This document shows, piece after piece, positions 11,220 through 20,289 of a DNA stretch of 64,000 nt. The position numbers and the translations under genes were made by a program. The stretch comes from Archegozetes longisetosus. Its lineage: Eukaryota; Arthropoda; Arachnida; Sarcoptiformes; Trhypochthoniidae. Every line of letters starts with the position of its first letter. Positions within the stretch are counted from its first letter, which is position 1. The notes beneath the pieces are model-generated. The model did no database searches. It worked only from the letters and a program-made list of their open reading frames with translations, and was not told the origin of the DNA. Where the stretch lies: assembly GCA_018873245.2 (NCBI GenBank), contig JAEMBT020000008.1:1722001-1786000 (forward strand), given 5' to 3'.

Positions 11220-11436
11220 GTACCAATTTTGTTTCTTGATACAACGATCCACATTTTATTGGTATATTTAGAAAAAATCTTTCAAATACTGTGTTTATAT
11301 TAAACATTTTAGATTCTTGTTGTTTAGACAAAAACTTATCAATATAATTTAAACCACCCTCTGAGACTAAGAATGTCAGCGGACCGAATCCACCTTTAGC
11401 CATTCCTGATCGTTTTAGTGAATTGCAGCCTAAAAC
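11209..11436 (-). pseudogene. C-terminal fragment of a viral gene, cut at 11,437
   Basis: The minus frame is open from about 11,436 to the stop at 11,209. It carries a striking Gly-rich segment (MAKGGFGPLTFLVSEGG) that looks like a conserved motif, though I cannot name the family. No full-length start exists: the frame simply runs into a TTAGG repeat at about 11,440, where virus-like sequence ends and host repeats begin. It is best read as the 3' part of a gene truncated at the junction. Confidence 0.5.
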
Positions 11437-12784
11437 ATATGTTAGGTTAGGTTAGGTTACCATGCAAACAAAGTTACGAACTTATTAGGAGAATTTTATT
11501 TTTACATTTGTTCTGTCAGATATGCTATTGTCGAAGTATCAGTGCAGAGGTAGAAAGATAAAATATATTTCAGAGATTAACTAAAATATAATTTTTCTTT
11601 TGAATTTTTTTTTGTAAAATTTGTAGGCTACATTGGATCATAAATTGGATTATATATATATTATATACTATATATAGTATATAATATATACCAGTATTAT
11701 TCAATATATATTATATCTCTTCACTCCGCGTCAGTCTTCAGCTAAGGTAGAACTCCTTCTACCTTCTCCTTCTATGGACAAGGAGTGAAAGAGTCGCGCA
11801 CGAAGCTATACGTACTTATATAGGCAATTTGACGATATTAACGTGACGACGATAATTTGGTAATAAAACGAATCTTTGCTTTGTGATTGGTTCTACGTCA
11901 TTCAAGAATAAAGATGGATTGATATTATCGTTATCCTGCGCACGTTAATATCGTTAGCTTGTGCACGTTAATATCCTTATGTACGTTAATATCGTCAAAT
12001 TGCCTATATAAGTAGGTATAGCTTCGCGCGCGACTCTTTCACTCCTTGTCCATAAAAGGAGAAGGTAGAAGGAGTTCTACCTTAGCAGAGGACTGACGCG
12101 GAGTGAAGAGATATAATGTATATTGTGTAATATATATTATATATAATATATGATATACAATAATGGGGTTCACAGAAGCCTGTTTTACATTTGAACTTAT
12201 CTGTCTTTAAGTAAGTTTCGAAACAAATTGAATCGAAGGGATATATTTTGTTCTCGTTTAAATCTAAGGTTGTTGAGTATAGGACGACTCGCCAGCATGT
12301 GTAGGTTACAAGTTTTGATATAAATTGGATAGTAGGAAATTCGTTAAAGTTATAAAATAAGAGACAAGAATTCTTACAGCTAAAATGACATTGTAGCTGT
12401 AAAAGTTTAGAGACCAAGTGGAGAGAAGTTTCTTTTTTAATTCTGAAAATTTCTAAACTTTGAAAGAGGAATATATGCATTATATATATAATATGATAAT
12501 ATCATATCATATCATAAACTAGGATCATAGAATCCAATTGCTTCTTCATGTAGTTTAAAATTTTTGAAATAAAATGAAACGAGGGAAATTTTTCTCGAGT
12601 TTGAAACCTTCATAGCCTGAAAAAATATTTCCGAGTCAGAGACTAACGACAACATTCCCAACACATAGTAGCAGAATGAGAGACAGAATCGAACTCATAA
12701 TTTTGAAATTTTCAACAAAGTTCTTTTTTATTTCATTATTAACATGGGTATATACAAGGAATTGAAATAATATTGAAAAAAAGA
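11437..12784. other. Host-like spacer between viral blocks
   Basis: No gene is supported. It contains three TTAGG-type units (about 11,439-11,458), a dispersed repeat (11520-11640), an AT-rich palindromic run (11650-11695), a MITE (11711-12117) and another dispersed repeat (12507-12670). A reading frame of 132 codons on the minus strand overlaps the MITE end and has no coding features. Confidence 0.6.
11711..12117. mobile_element. MITE with about 135-bp terminal inverted repeats
   Basis: Bases 11711-11844 and 11983-12117 are inverted copies of each other with a handful of mismatches; both contain CTCTTCACTCCGCG and GGACAAGGAGTGAAAGAG. The 138-bp centre is non-coding and repeats ACGTTAATATC. 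The flanks are TA-rich, so a target duplication cannot be fixed. No transposase is encoded. Confidence 0.8.
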
Positions 12785-14111
12785 TTAACGGCATGATTGT
12801 TCTCTTGAAATAAGATTTTCAATTATAAAATAACAATCAAACATTCTTCTTGGTAAATTGTCAAACAAATCTTGTCTCAATAAACTTCCTTTGATTTCAA
12901 ATCTGTTTTGAATTCTATTATCATTGTATTTAAAATGGAACTGAGAAATTGTTTCAAGATTGTCGTTTTCTGAAACAACATTTGATTTCATAAAATATGT
13001 ACAATAACAGAGGTACCACAAAGAAGTTGTAAAACTTTCAAGAGCTAAAACATGATCCGAAAGTTCACCATTTTCTTTTGCCAGGCGAAAAAGTTCTCTT
13101 TTTTCTTTCATCGGTGTTTCAAATATATCACTCGTCACAATTTGCTCAAATTCGTTCCAGCAATATTTGAATTTTTTCTCGAGATTTAATTTTTCTTTGT
13201 ACGAAATGTTTGATAAAACAGTCGTCGTGTAGATAACCAGAAAGCTCAATGATATAATCAATTCTTTGTCATTCATCATTTTACAGTTCGAATTAAATAC
13301 TAGATCTGCTAAAGTTTGAACATGCTTTACTATAATCGAATATAAATAGTTTTTTTTGAATATTACACAGTAAGTTTAACCAATTTGAAATTTGATTCTC
13401 CGTTCCTGACAGAATTGGAGGAATGTAATCATTCCCTATCAGGCAAAACATAAAAAAGTATAATAGTTTTTCCAATGTATCATTAGTTTTCCAATTATAT
13501 AAAGACGAGTGTGTTTCACTGGTATCGTTTTCGTCGATATTCCTCGACAAATTCATTTTAATACAATAAATTTCTTGAAGACTGTTATTTATGAGAAAGG
13601 CGCCCAACATAATATCAGAATCATTGCCTAGTATAAACGTCTTGTCGACATAATGTTGATGTAAATCGTCATATAAAGCACGTAAACATTTCCATTCTCC
13701 TTCGCCAAAGGAATCTTTATCAAAGTAATTATCGAAACTGAAAGAATTTTCTTCTTTAAATTTTAAAATTGCTTCGTAAAACTGAATAGTCGCTTTGGTT
13801 CTCAAGGCTGCTGATATTACTTTCGAAGATTGTAGTCTTCGTTTATTCTGTGTGTATATTTTTCCCAATGGAGCAGCAGAATCACATGCAATGTAAAACT
13901 TTGATATATATATGAACAAATCTTCGGGAACATAACGTTTCGTGGACAATAGTCCGTCAATTTCTATCCGTTGGAAATCGTCGTCAGTAAACTCTTCTGG
14001 TTCTTTCTTATTGACCATTGATTGCAAATGACGAAATAAAACAGATATAGAGTACAAATAGAAACGAAATTTTCCTTCGTCATTTGACAACTTTAAGTCA
14101 CTCCAATGCAA
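12785..14111 (-). pseudogene. XRN/FEN-superfamily 5' nuclease, frameshifted
   Basis: This family cuts nucleic acid from the 5' end using a cluster of acidic residues. Visible in order on the minus strand are ACDSAAPLGK followed by NKRRLQ (the N-terminal block of XRN-type enzymes), GEGEWK, GNDSDIML, and GNDYIPP. All four match XRN-type active-site motifs. Nudiviruses carry a FEN-type nuclease, and this may be their version. The frame changes between about 13,330 and 13,290: the first part stops at 13293 and the C-terminal part continues from upstream of 13279. The extreme N-terminus has no ATG and may be lost. Alternatively the two parts could be separate genes. Confidence 0.6.
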
Positions 14112-14193
14112 TATAAGAGAATTTTTTGAAGCTTATTTAAGCTTTCAAAAAATAGTTTAAAGTTTTTAATACCCATGCGTTTAACTATATAAG

Positions 14194-14197
14194 TAAG
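14194..14197 (+). promoter_or_regulatory. Double TAAG motif before membrane protein gene
   Basis: Two TAAG motifs overlap head to tail in TATAAGTAAGAGAAC (14190-14197), 40 bases before the start at 14237. The second has the extended TAAGAG form. Confidence 0.4.
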
Positions 14198-14236
14198 AGA
14201 ACGACTACCACGACTCAAACTGAAAATACTGCCGCA

Positions 14237-14587
14237 ATGACGTCTTCTTTAAATAACAACGAAGGAAACTACGACGAAAGTACCAATGGTTCACAATTTT
14301 ATCGTGCTTTAAAATACCTGTCTCAACCACTCGATGTTTATGAAAAAAAGATGTTACAATTGCTTTTTGGTATATCGTTCATTGGATTGATAGTTTTATA
14401 CGTTCCATGGAAAGTATTCATAAAAATTCTCTACAATATAATTATTTTGCTAGTTTATGTATACATAATGTTTGTAGTATGCTTATATATTAGTGTTTCG
14501 ACAGCTAATAGAAATGAATTTCTAAATAGATTTAAAGATATTTATAAATTAGTAATAAATGGATGGAATCAAAAACTTCGCAATTAA
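14237..14587 (+). CDS. Viral membrane protein, 116 aa
   Basis: After about 45 polar residues there are two adjoining hydrophobic stretches (residues about 47-62 and 65-90), followed by a short basic tail. It is therefore probably a two-pass or hairpin membrane protein. No family recognised. It is head to head with the nuclease gene and has a TAAG promoter-like motif. Confidence 0.5.
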   Translation: MTSSLNNNEGNYDESTNGSQFYRALKYLSQPLDVYEKKMLQLLFGISFIGLIVLYVPWKVFIKILYNIIILLVYVYIMFVVCLYISVSTANRNEFLNRFKDIYKLVINGWNQKLRN

Positions 14588-14776
14588 GTGTGATTTTTGT
14601 TACACCCAATTCGGCCAATAGTCTGTCGGCTACAAATTCAATATACGAATCATTAATTCTGCATTCATTTCGATTAGCTTAACAGGCAATACTTCTGACG
14701 AAAATTCTTTTTCAATTTGAACGGCTTCAATAATTTGATAAACTCTTTTTAATTCAAGCTTACTAACAATGTATTG
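14588..14776 (-). pseudogene. Ribonucleotide reductase small subunit (R2) C-terminal remnant
   Basis: On the minus strand two overlapping frames give EFSSEVLPVKLIEMNAELM and then YIEFVADRLLAELG. These are the adjoining conserved segments of the class I ribonucleotide reductase small subunit. A frameshift separates them near 14,655, no start is present, and only about 60 codons remain. R2 makes the tyrosyl radical needed for dNTP synthesis; nudiviruses and other large insect viruses carry both subunits. This is a dead fragment. Confidence 0.75.
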
Positions 14777-14836
14777 TCTATATAAGAGTCGCTTATAAGA
14801 AGTTATTTATTTAGACTGGCACTCAAATATATAGCT

Positions 14837-15334
14837 CTAAAGTAGCAAGTCTTCAGACTCTAATATCAATAAATATCTCGACAAAATAGAACTTATAAAT
14901 GGTGTTAACACCAACTTCAAATCGTATGCTTCAGATTTTGTGATTTCATTCTTTTTAAGAATATTTTTCATGTACCAAAATAAAGTAAGTTCGACAAGAG
15001 TGGTTAGCATTTTATCTTGTATAGCACTACGATTTTCTTTATTACTTGCATAACTTAATGACAGTTTAACAATATTATCCACGTGAGGAAAATTTACTTC
15101 TTTTAATAGATTATACGACAACAATATTAGCTGAATAGTGTTTTTTGGAATTAGTGCAAGTTTTAAATGTTTGATTTCGTTTGAAATGATTTCTACAATA
15201 TTATCTATGAGATTTGAATAAGTGTTATCGTCAAAATATAATTTTATTAATTGCTTAATTTGTTTTTTAGAATCTTCATTTTTGAGAACTGTTTTGTAAA
15301 TTGATAGTAACAGGTTTGATAACTGATTATTCAT
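14837..15334 (-). CDS. Hypothetical viral protein, 165 aa
   Basis: An intact helical, Leu/Ile-rich protein without a clear signal peptide. Not recognised. The start at 15334 is supported by a TAAG motif five bases upstream on the same strand. The first codons lie inside a perfect 50-bp palindrome, so a mirror copy of the start exists on the other strand. Confidence 0.5.
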   Translation of the reverse strand: MNNQLSNLLLSIYKTVLKNEDSKKQIKQLIKLYFDDNTYSNLIDNIVEIISNEIKHLKLALIPKNTIQLILLSYNLLKEVNFPHVDNIVKLSLSYASNKENRSAIQDKMLTTLVELTLFWYMKNILKKNEITKSEAYDLKLVLTPFISSILSRYLLILESEDLLL

Positions 15335-15374
15335 CTCTCTTACATATATATATATGTAAGAGAGATGAATAATC
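15325..15374. repeat. Perfect 50-bp palindrome over a gene start
   Basis: The sequence from GATTATTCATCTCTCTTAC to its exact reverse complement is centred between 15349 and 15350. It contains the start codon and TAAG motif of the minus-strand gene and an identical mirrored pair on the plus strand. Confidence 0.9.
15339..15342 (-). promoter_or_regulatory. TAAG late-promoter-like motif (minus strand)
   Basis: It reads TAAGAGAG on the minus strand and ends five bases before the start codon at 15334. It lies inside the palindrome. Confidence 0.45.
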
Positions 15375-15391
15375 TCTTACCTCTCTCTCTC

Positions 15392-15392
<1 letters not shown>

Positions 15393-15470
<78 letters not shown>
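15393..15470. repeat. (TA)n then (GA)n microsatellite
   Basis: A TA run is followed by a GA run of over 50 bases. The short CTCTCTC block before it and the GAGAGG block after it can pair, so this is a second hairpin-prone segment. In one frame it would code a run of Arg-Glu, which I do not accept as protein. Confidence 0.9.
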
Positions 15471-15472
<2 letters not shown>

Positions 15473-15481
15473 AGAGATAAG
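15471..15481 (+). promoter_or_regulatory. Double TAAG motif before 344-aa viral gene
   Basis: TAAGAGATAAG carries two TAAG motifs, 28 bases before the ATG at 15509. This placement supports 15509 as the start. Confidence 0.45.
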
Positions 15482-15508
15482 AGGGGGAGAAGAAAGAAAA
15501 TACAAAAA

Positions 15509-16543
15509 ATGACAAAAATTACATTAGACGACCACTCGTCTCAATCTTTTAATAAATTATCATTAGACACTCAAAAAAAATTTCAACAAATAGCCGAATC
15601 AAAATTACAAAATTTACCGCTCGAAGTCGGTTTTAGAAATTATTCGTGGACTGTCGAAAAGAATCCAAATGTAATAGATTTGAACAGTGATTTGCCATAT
15701 ATTTGTAAAGTGAATACAAAGGACAAATTAGATATTTTCCGTTTTCCTACAGCTGAACAAGATTATTATAATGTTTACGACATTAGTAGAAATTCTAAAT
15801 ATATATATGGAGAATGTATGAGTTCTGTTGCATTGTGCCAAATTTTTGATGAAACTATATTAAATATCCCAATTGTCAATCGTTGGTTTAATTTTAATAT
15901 TAATCCTCGAAACAAGGCTGTAGTTTATCAAATTTTTAATAATATAATTCATATAAGCATTCAAAGTGTATTTTCATACAAAGGAGAAATCTGTATTCCA
16001 TTTGGAACTCCAATTTTCAATTCAGATAAAACGAAAATTATTGCATGTGTTGGTCGACAAATTTTACCGGGGTTTTATACAATAAACTCAAAGCAAGATC
16101 AAATATATTATCATTCATTGAATAGAAAAAATAAATCTTTAATTGTAGTAAATTTGGACGTTTCAAATAAATATTGTTCTCCACACTTGACAATTTATGG
16201 TAACAAAGTCGTGAACAAAATCACGACAGAAGATTATAGAAAATTAGAGTTGGCGAATACTGAAACCGACGAGGAAAATTCAATTCATAGAATAAACTTT
16301 ATTCAGTTAAAAAACGGAGTCACAATCACGACAACAAATTCAGATGTAACAGATGCTAAACAAATTACTACGATAAAATTATTAAATACAAATAAGTATG
16401 AATATAATGTTTTATGGCGATTTATAAAAGAAAACGAAGAACTAAACGATTCAAACAGAGAAGCTACAATAAATGAAGTGAAACAAAAAAGGAAAAAGTG
16501 GAGATTTTGGTTCAGAAAATCAAACGAGAATGCTGAATTGTAA
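15509..16543 (+). CDS. Hypothetical viral protein, 344 aa
   Basis: An intact frame. The body is rich in aromatic and beta-branched residues, suggesting beta structure, and ends in a very basic tail (KQKRKKWRFWFRK). Not recognised. The frame is open further upstream through the GA microsatellite, but the ATG at 15509 after the double TAAG motif is the likelier start. The end overlaps the next gene by 14 bases. Confidence 0.5.
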   Translation: MTKITLDDHSSQSFNKLSLDTQKKFQQIAESKLQNLPLEVGFRNYSWTVEKNPNVIDLNSDLPYICKVNTKDKLDIFRFPTAEQDYYNVYDISRNSKYIYGECMSSVALCQIFDETILNIPIVNRWFNFNINPRNKAVVYQIFNNIIHISIQSVFSYKGEICIPFGTPIFNSDKTKIIACVGRQILPGFYTINSKQDQIYYHSLNRKNKSLIVVNLDVSNKYCSPHLTIYGNKVVNKITTEDYRKLELANTETDEENSIHRINFIQLKNGVTITTTNSDVTDAKQITTIKLLNTNKYEYNVLWRFIKENEELNDSNREATINEVKQKRKKWRFWFRKSNENAEL

Positions 16544-17095
16544 ACAGATTTGTTTATTTAATATTAATTTAGCAAATAACATAAGTAGTTCATTTAGCTC
16601 AATATATAACTGTAATGAAATTTATAATATTATAGATTATACAAATCTAGAAAATAAAACGAATATGCGAAATTTGATAAAATTGTTTGGTCCAGAATTT
16701 TTGAAATGCGATCACCCGATCATAACAAATCTACATGACGTAAAACACAAATGTAAGGTAGTAGGTTTAAAAACAGATTGCCGTCAATTAGAATTTTCTC
16801 ACTTGAGTCGTAATGATAATGGAAGACAATTGCTTCTGGAACTTCTTTTACCGGAAGGACTTCTGTTAAAAGACTACCAGCGATTAGGAGTTTTTACAGA
16901 AATTTTACCCGTCAATATGGACCTTTATCAAAAAAAACAAAACATTGTGGGTCACATTGATTTTTATTGAAAACATAGTAGGTGTCTATGATATATTTCA
17001 ATTTATTGAAAGAGTAAAAACGTCAGTTGACCAAGTCGCCAAAGTTTCAAGTGTTGTAGCAAAAGTAAATTTTGTCGATTGGTATTTTTCATGAA
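16530..17095 (+). pseudogene. Hypothetical viral protein with C-terminal frameshift
   Basis: The frame is open from 16530 to 16970. From about 16,930 (an A run) a second frame continues to a TGA near 17,093 with a hydrophobic, membrane-like stretch (TLIFIENIVGVYDIFQF). One single-base slip in the A run would join the two, so a frameshifted gene is more likely than two genes. I cannot name the family. Confidence 0.45.
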
Positions 17096-17127
17096 AAACA
17101 TTCTTTTATTGTTCAAAATTATGAAAA

Positions 17128-17131
17128 TAAG
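17128..17131 (+). promoter_or_regulatory. TAAG late-promoter-like motif
   Basis: A TAAG ends 11 bases before the start codon of the RING-finger gene at 17143. Confidence 0.45.
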
Positions 17132-17142
17132 AATACAGAATT

Positions 17143-17607
17143 ATGATTCAGAAAATAAAAAATTGGTTTAATATTATTTTTTGCAGGTTTAAGAATGACG
17201 AAGAGGAAATGGAGAACAGTGACGTTAATATTGAAAAATGTTCTATTTGTTATGATACTCTAACGCCAAAAGTAATGAGTAATTTGGTAAGGAAAATTAA
17301 GTCAGATTGTTACGAAAGTATCGACGACGACGACGACGACGATCAATTTGCCAGTTTTAATGTGAGTTATTTTTCGTGTGCTCATGGAGATCAGTTTCAC
17401 CCAGGCTGTTTGTGGAAGTGTGTTTTTAAGGATTTAGATTTAACTATTGACGCTATAACGTCCTGTAATTCATTAAATATGTATTTTCATAGTGAATGTC
17501 CATTGTGCAGGCAAATTATAATAACTAAGCTCGGAGGACAAAGAAATTCATATGTAGAATCTACCCGTCCAACTAATGTTTTTAATCAATTTGACTGCGT
17601 CGCGTAG
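17143..17607 (+). CDS. Viral RING-finger protein, 154 aa
   Basis: Cys/His residues are spaced as a RING-type zinc finger: CSICYD near residue 32, CAHGDQFHPGC in the middle and CPLCR near residue 125. A run of seven Asp lies between the first and second pairs, making the first loop longer than usual. RING proteins act as E3 ubiquitin ligases, and large insect viruses often carry small ones. The frame is intact and a TAAG motif precedes it. Confidence 0.65.
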   Translation: MIQKIKNWFNIIFCRFKNDEEEMENSDVNIEKCSICYDTLTPKVMSNLVRKIKSDCYESIDDDDDDDQFASFNVSYFSCAHGDQFHPGCLWKCVFKDLDLTIDAITSCNSLNMYFHSECPLCRQIIITKLGGQRNSYVESTRPTNVFNQFDCVA

Positions 17608-17641
17608 ATTCTTTATTATATCGTCGTCTTCGGCCAATTTA

Positions 17642-17824
17642 TTATAAAAATATTCTGTCATTTGAAAGATCTTCGTCGCAGTCGACGTAATCTAAATATT
17701 GACGAAAGCTATCGTCTAAGTTGAAGAATATCGATATTTTTACAAATAAAAGACTACAAACAACTAGAAGACATAAGAAAATAGTTAAAACGGTCAACAA
17801 CAAGTAGCCACTTACAGAGATCAT
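17642..17824 (-). CDS. Small viral membrane protein, 60 aa
   Basis: An N-terminal hydrophobic anchor (residues about 7-35) is followed by a short acidic tail with two Cys-free Asp/Tyr motifs. A TAAG motif (17829-17832 on the minus strand) lies four bases before the start. Small anchored proteins of this size are common in nudivirus and baculovirus envelopes, but I cannot assign a family. Confidence 0.45.
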   Translation of the reverse strand: MISVSGYLLLTVLTIFLCLLVVCSLLFVKISIFFNLDDSFRQYLDYVDCDEDLSNDRIFL

Positions 17825-17924
17825 TATTCTTATTTGAAAATGGAAAATATAGAAGAAGTTTTACGATTTATCTGTTGTAATAGAAAAATAAAAAATTGTT
17901 TGAAAATAACATACATACTTTGAC

Positions 17925-18329
17925 ATGAATGGTCATGAAATTTTCAACTTTGAACAAATTTTACGACGTTTCAAATTGTCGTCTCCAAATATGATTTGTA
18001 TTTTACTAGAAGATATTCCTCCCAGTGATATGATACGAAATGCTTATTATATATTTGACAAGAATGAATTATGTTTAACATATCTCGGAGGGCTAACAAC
18101 AGAAAATTTTAATCATTTAATGCTAAACAAATATGTCTCAAACCGTAAAATCGCAATTAAATGCAATGAAGTATTTATTTCTCTCTACACAGCGTATACA
18201 TTATTCAAACATTTGTTTGTAAATTCGAAAATTTTAAAGTTAGACGAAGACGATTTAGAACTTAAATTTTACTCGCCTGAATTTTCAAAAAATATACATA
18301 AGCGCAAATTACTTTATATTTCTGATTAG
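17925..18329 (+). CDS. Hypothetical viral protein, 134 aa
   Basis: An intact soluble protein with a basic C-terminus. Not recognised. A 27-codon frame (17840-17923) ends one base before its start and may be a chance reading frame or a short leader. Confidence 0.45.
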   Translation: MNGHEIFNFEQILRRFKLSSPNMICILLEDIPPSDMIRNAYYIFDKNELCLTYLGGLTTENFNHLMLNKYVSNRKIAIKCNEVFISLYTAYTLFKHLFVNSKILKLDEDDLELKFYSPEFSKNIHKRKLLYISD

Positions 18330-18426
18330 CTTTATTTATACTATTTACAAATTATGAGAGTACGATAAAGTTTTACTCTGTAGAAAACACAATATATTAA
18401 ATTGTAGATACAATGAAAGGACTAAT

Positions 18427-19635
18427 TTAAAATTTCTTTCTGATCAATATTTTGTCCGAATTTGCATTTCGTGTAGCGTTTTCAAGTTCACTAATAATGG
18501 TAAATAGTGCAACTGTATGCTCAATTCTCAGCCACGACGTAACAACATTTCCGTCGATCGGGGAAATTGTATCTTGAACTTCGTTAATTAATCTTCCGAC
18601 GATTAAATATACGTCTTTATTTGTAATACTTTTGAATATACATGTAGCCATGATACGCACCCAATTTATATGATCATAAATTATATTTTTCTCTAAATTA
18701 AAAAGTGTATTATACAATAAATAAACTTCGAGCTTCACAATCTCTTTGTTTGTTAATTCCAATTCATTATCCCCTAGGCATTCTTTAATAAATGTTGAAC
18801 TTTCGTTCAGAAAATAAGTTCTCATATCCATATCTGTTATATATTTGGAAAATAACCAATTTAAGAACCCTTCACTATTGTTTCTCAACAAAGGACGCGG
18901 GTTTCCATGTCTTCTTGCCAGCTTCATTCGTTTCTTATTCAATTGCTGGTAAAAGTTTTCAAATTTTTCTGAAGAAAAAACCTTATTTAAAACATCATAA
19001 GGGTTAATAATCTTTGGATTTTGGCCAATATTAATCCAGTTTTTAAAGAATGCTCCAAACCTGTTAGCACAGATTTCTTCGTGTGTATTTTCTCCGTCAA
19101 TATTATGTTGTAATATAAAAAGCTGGATTGTTAATGGCAAGATTGCTTGTGTCAAGAACATTGGAGGATTATAAAACAATAGATTATCAATATTTTCCCA
19201 CAACTTGGCAAATTTTTTCTTTTTGTCTTTTACTGAGTCAAAATTATCAAAGCTGTAATAAGATAATCCCGATAACGAATTTAATCTGGTGGCAAACTTA
19301 ATATCTCTCAATGAAGATATTAATCGATCGGCATTTATACTATAGTCAAAGTTTAAACTTTCCCTATTCATAATTAGCCGAGACGAAACTTCTTTTACTA
19401 AATTTGAGAATTCGCATACATTTTTTTCCCAAGTTTCAAGAATCTGCTCTGTTTCATGTTTTTCATAGCTGTTTGAATGGACAGTAATAACTTGCTTCAT
19501 CAAATTCGAACATAATTCAAACTCTTTTTGTGATAATTTTACAGTGTAAGGAGTATCAAGCGTTTTCAGTACTTCTACGTCGTTAATTCTAACAAACACT
19601 TTTTTTGCAAATAAAGAAATATGAATATCTTCCAT
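18427..19635 (-). CDS. Hypothetical viral protein, 402 aa
   Basis: A long intact helical protein with conserved-looking aromatic and proline clusters but no motif I can name. A TAAG motif on the minus strand lies nine bases before the start (19645-19648). With the next gene upstream it forms a two-gene minus-strand run. Confidence 0.55.
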   Translation of the reverse strand: MEDIHISLFAKKVFVRINDVEVLKTLDTPYTVKLSQKEFELCSNLMKQVITVHSNSYEKHETEQILETWEKNVCEFSNLVKEVSSRLIMNRESLNFDYSINADRLISSLRDIKFATRLNSLSGLSYYSFDNFDSVKDKKKKFAKLWENIDNLLFYNPPMFLTQAILPLTIQLFILQHNIDGENTHEEICANRFGAFFKNWINIGQNPKIINPYDVLNKVFSSEKFENFYQQLNKKRMKLARRHGNPRPLLRNNSEGFLNWLFSKYITDMDMRTYFLNESSTFIKECLGDNELELTNKEIVKLEVYLLYNTLFNLEKNIIYDHINWVRIMATCIFKSITNKDVYLIVGRLINEVQDTISPIDGNVVTSWLRIEHTVALFTIISELENATRNANSDKILIRKKF

Positions 19636-19644
19636 TTCTGTCCT

Positions 19645-19648
19645 CTTA
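19645..19648 (-). promoter_or_regulatory. TAAG late-promoter-like motif (minus strand)
   Basis: It reads ATAAGAGG on the minus strand, nine bases before the start at 19635. It shares the extended TAAGAG form. Confidence 0.45.
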
Positions 19649-19703
19649 TCCTAGGCTAGATAACAATAGTCCGCAGGGTTATGAATGTGAAAAATATTGT
19701 ACG

Positions 19704-20216
19704 CTAGGACTGATTGTGACGTTTCTTTTCTAACTCAAGTCGTTTTCGTTCGACAAGTTTCATATTTTCAAAATCACTTAACCATTTTCTATGCAAACAA
19801 TTTAATTTGTTCATTGAAGAATTTAATAAATTGTGCTCATTAATATCTGGTATCGTTCCAGGCTCGTCGATACAAGTTAACCATTTATAATATATAAATT
19901 CGTCTACAAAATCCCACCACGAATCTGATAAATATTTAGTTTCAGTACAACAAATTGTATGTATAAACGCATTTTTTCCAAACAATAAATACATCGTCGA
20001 TGTACAATTATTTGGAATACAACAATTTTCGCATCTTACGCGTCTCGGTCTTTTGCTTCGTTGTATGTTTCCTGTAAAGTTTTTTATTGAATTTTTAAAT
20101 AAGTTTAAGGTAATTTTAGAAATTGCACAGTAAAATTGATTGACGTTTTTTGTATATTTGACTGGTCTCAGTAAATACAACGATTGAGAATCTCTAACGT
20201 CTACAGCGACGTCCAT
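19704..20216 (-). CDS. Putative Cys-rich zinc-binding viral protein, 170 aa
   Basis: After a basic patch (QRSKRPRR) comes CENCCIPNNC and then TICC about 20 residues later, a plausible zinc site. The C-terminus is Lys/Arg-rich. I considered a LEF-5-like zinc ribbon, but the spacing does not match well. It is intact and on the same strand as the 402-aa gene. Confidence 0.45.
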   Translation of the reverse strand: MDVAVDVRDSQSLYLLRPVKYTKNVNQFYCAISKITLNLFKNSIKNFTGNIQRSKRPRRVRCENCCIPNNCTSTMYLLFGKNAFIHTICCTETKYLSDSWWDFVDEFIYYKWLTCIDEPGTIPDINEHNLLNSSMNKLNCLHRKWLSDFENMKLVERKRLELEKKRHNQS

Positions 20217-20289
20217 AACTGTATTTTTACTTGGCCAAATACGTTCAAAATCATGTGTTACATGAAAATTATTGAACCATAGAGATTTT

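Noticed and set aside
11439-11458. True telomere
   Set aside because: Only about three TTAGG-type units; such short runs are common inside insect genomes.
12082-12480. 132-codon minus-strand gene
   Set aside because: It overlaps the MITE arm and TA-rich sequence and has no protein features.
15365-15508. N-terminal extension of the 344-aa gene with an Arg-Glu run
   Set aside because: It is the GA microsatellite read as codons; TAAG motifs favour the ATG at 15509.
19704-20216. LEF-5 transcription factor
   Set aside because: The Cys spacing does not fit the LEF-5 zinc ribbon well enough.
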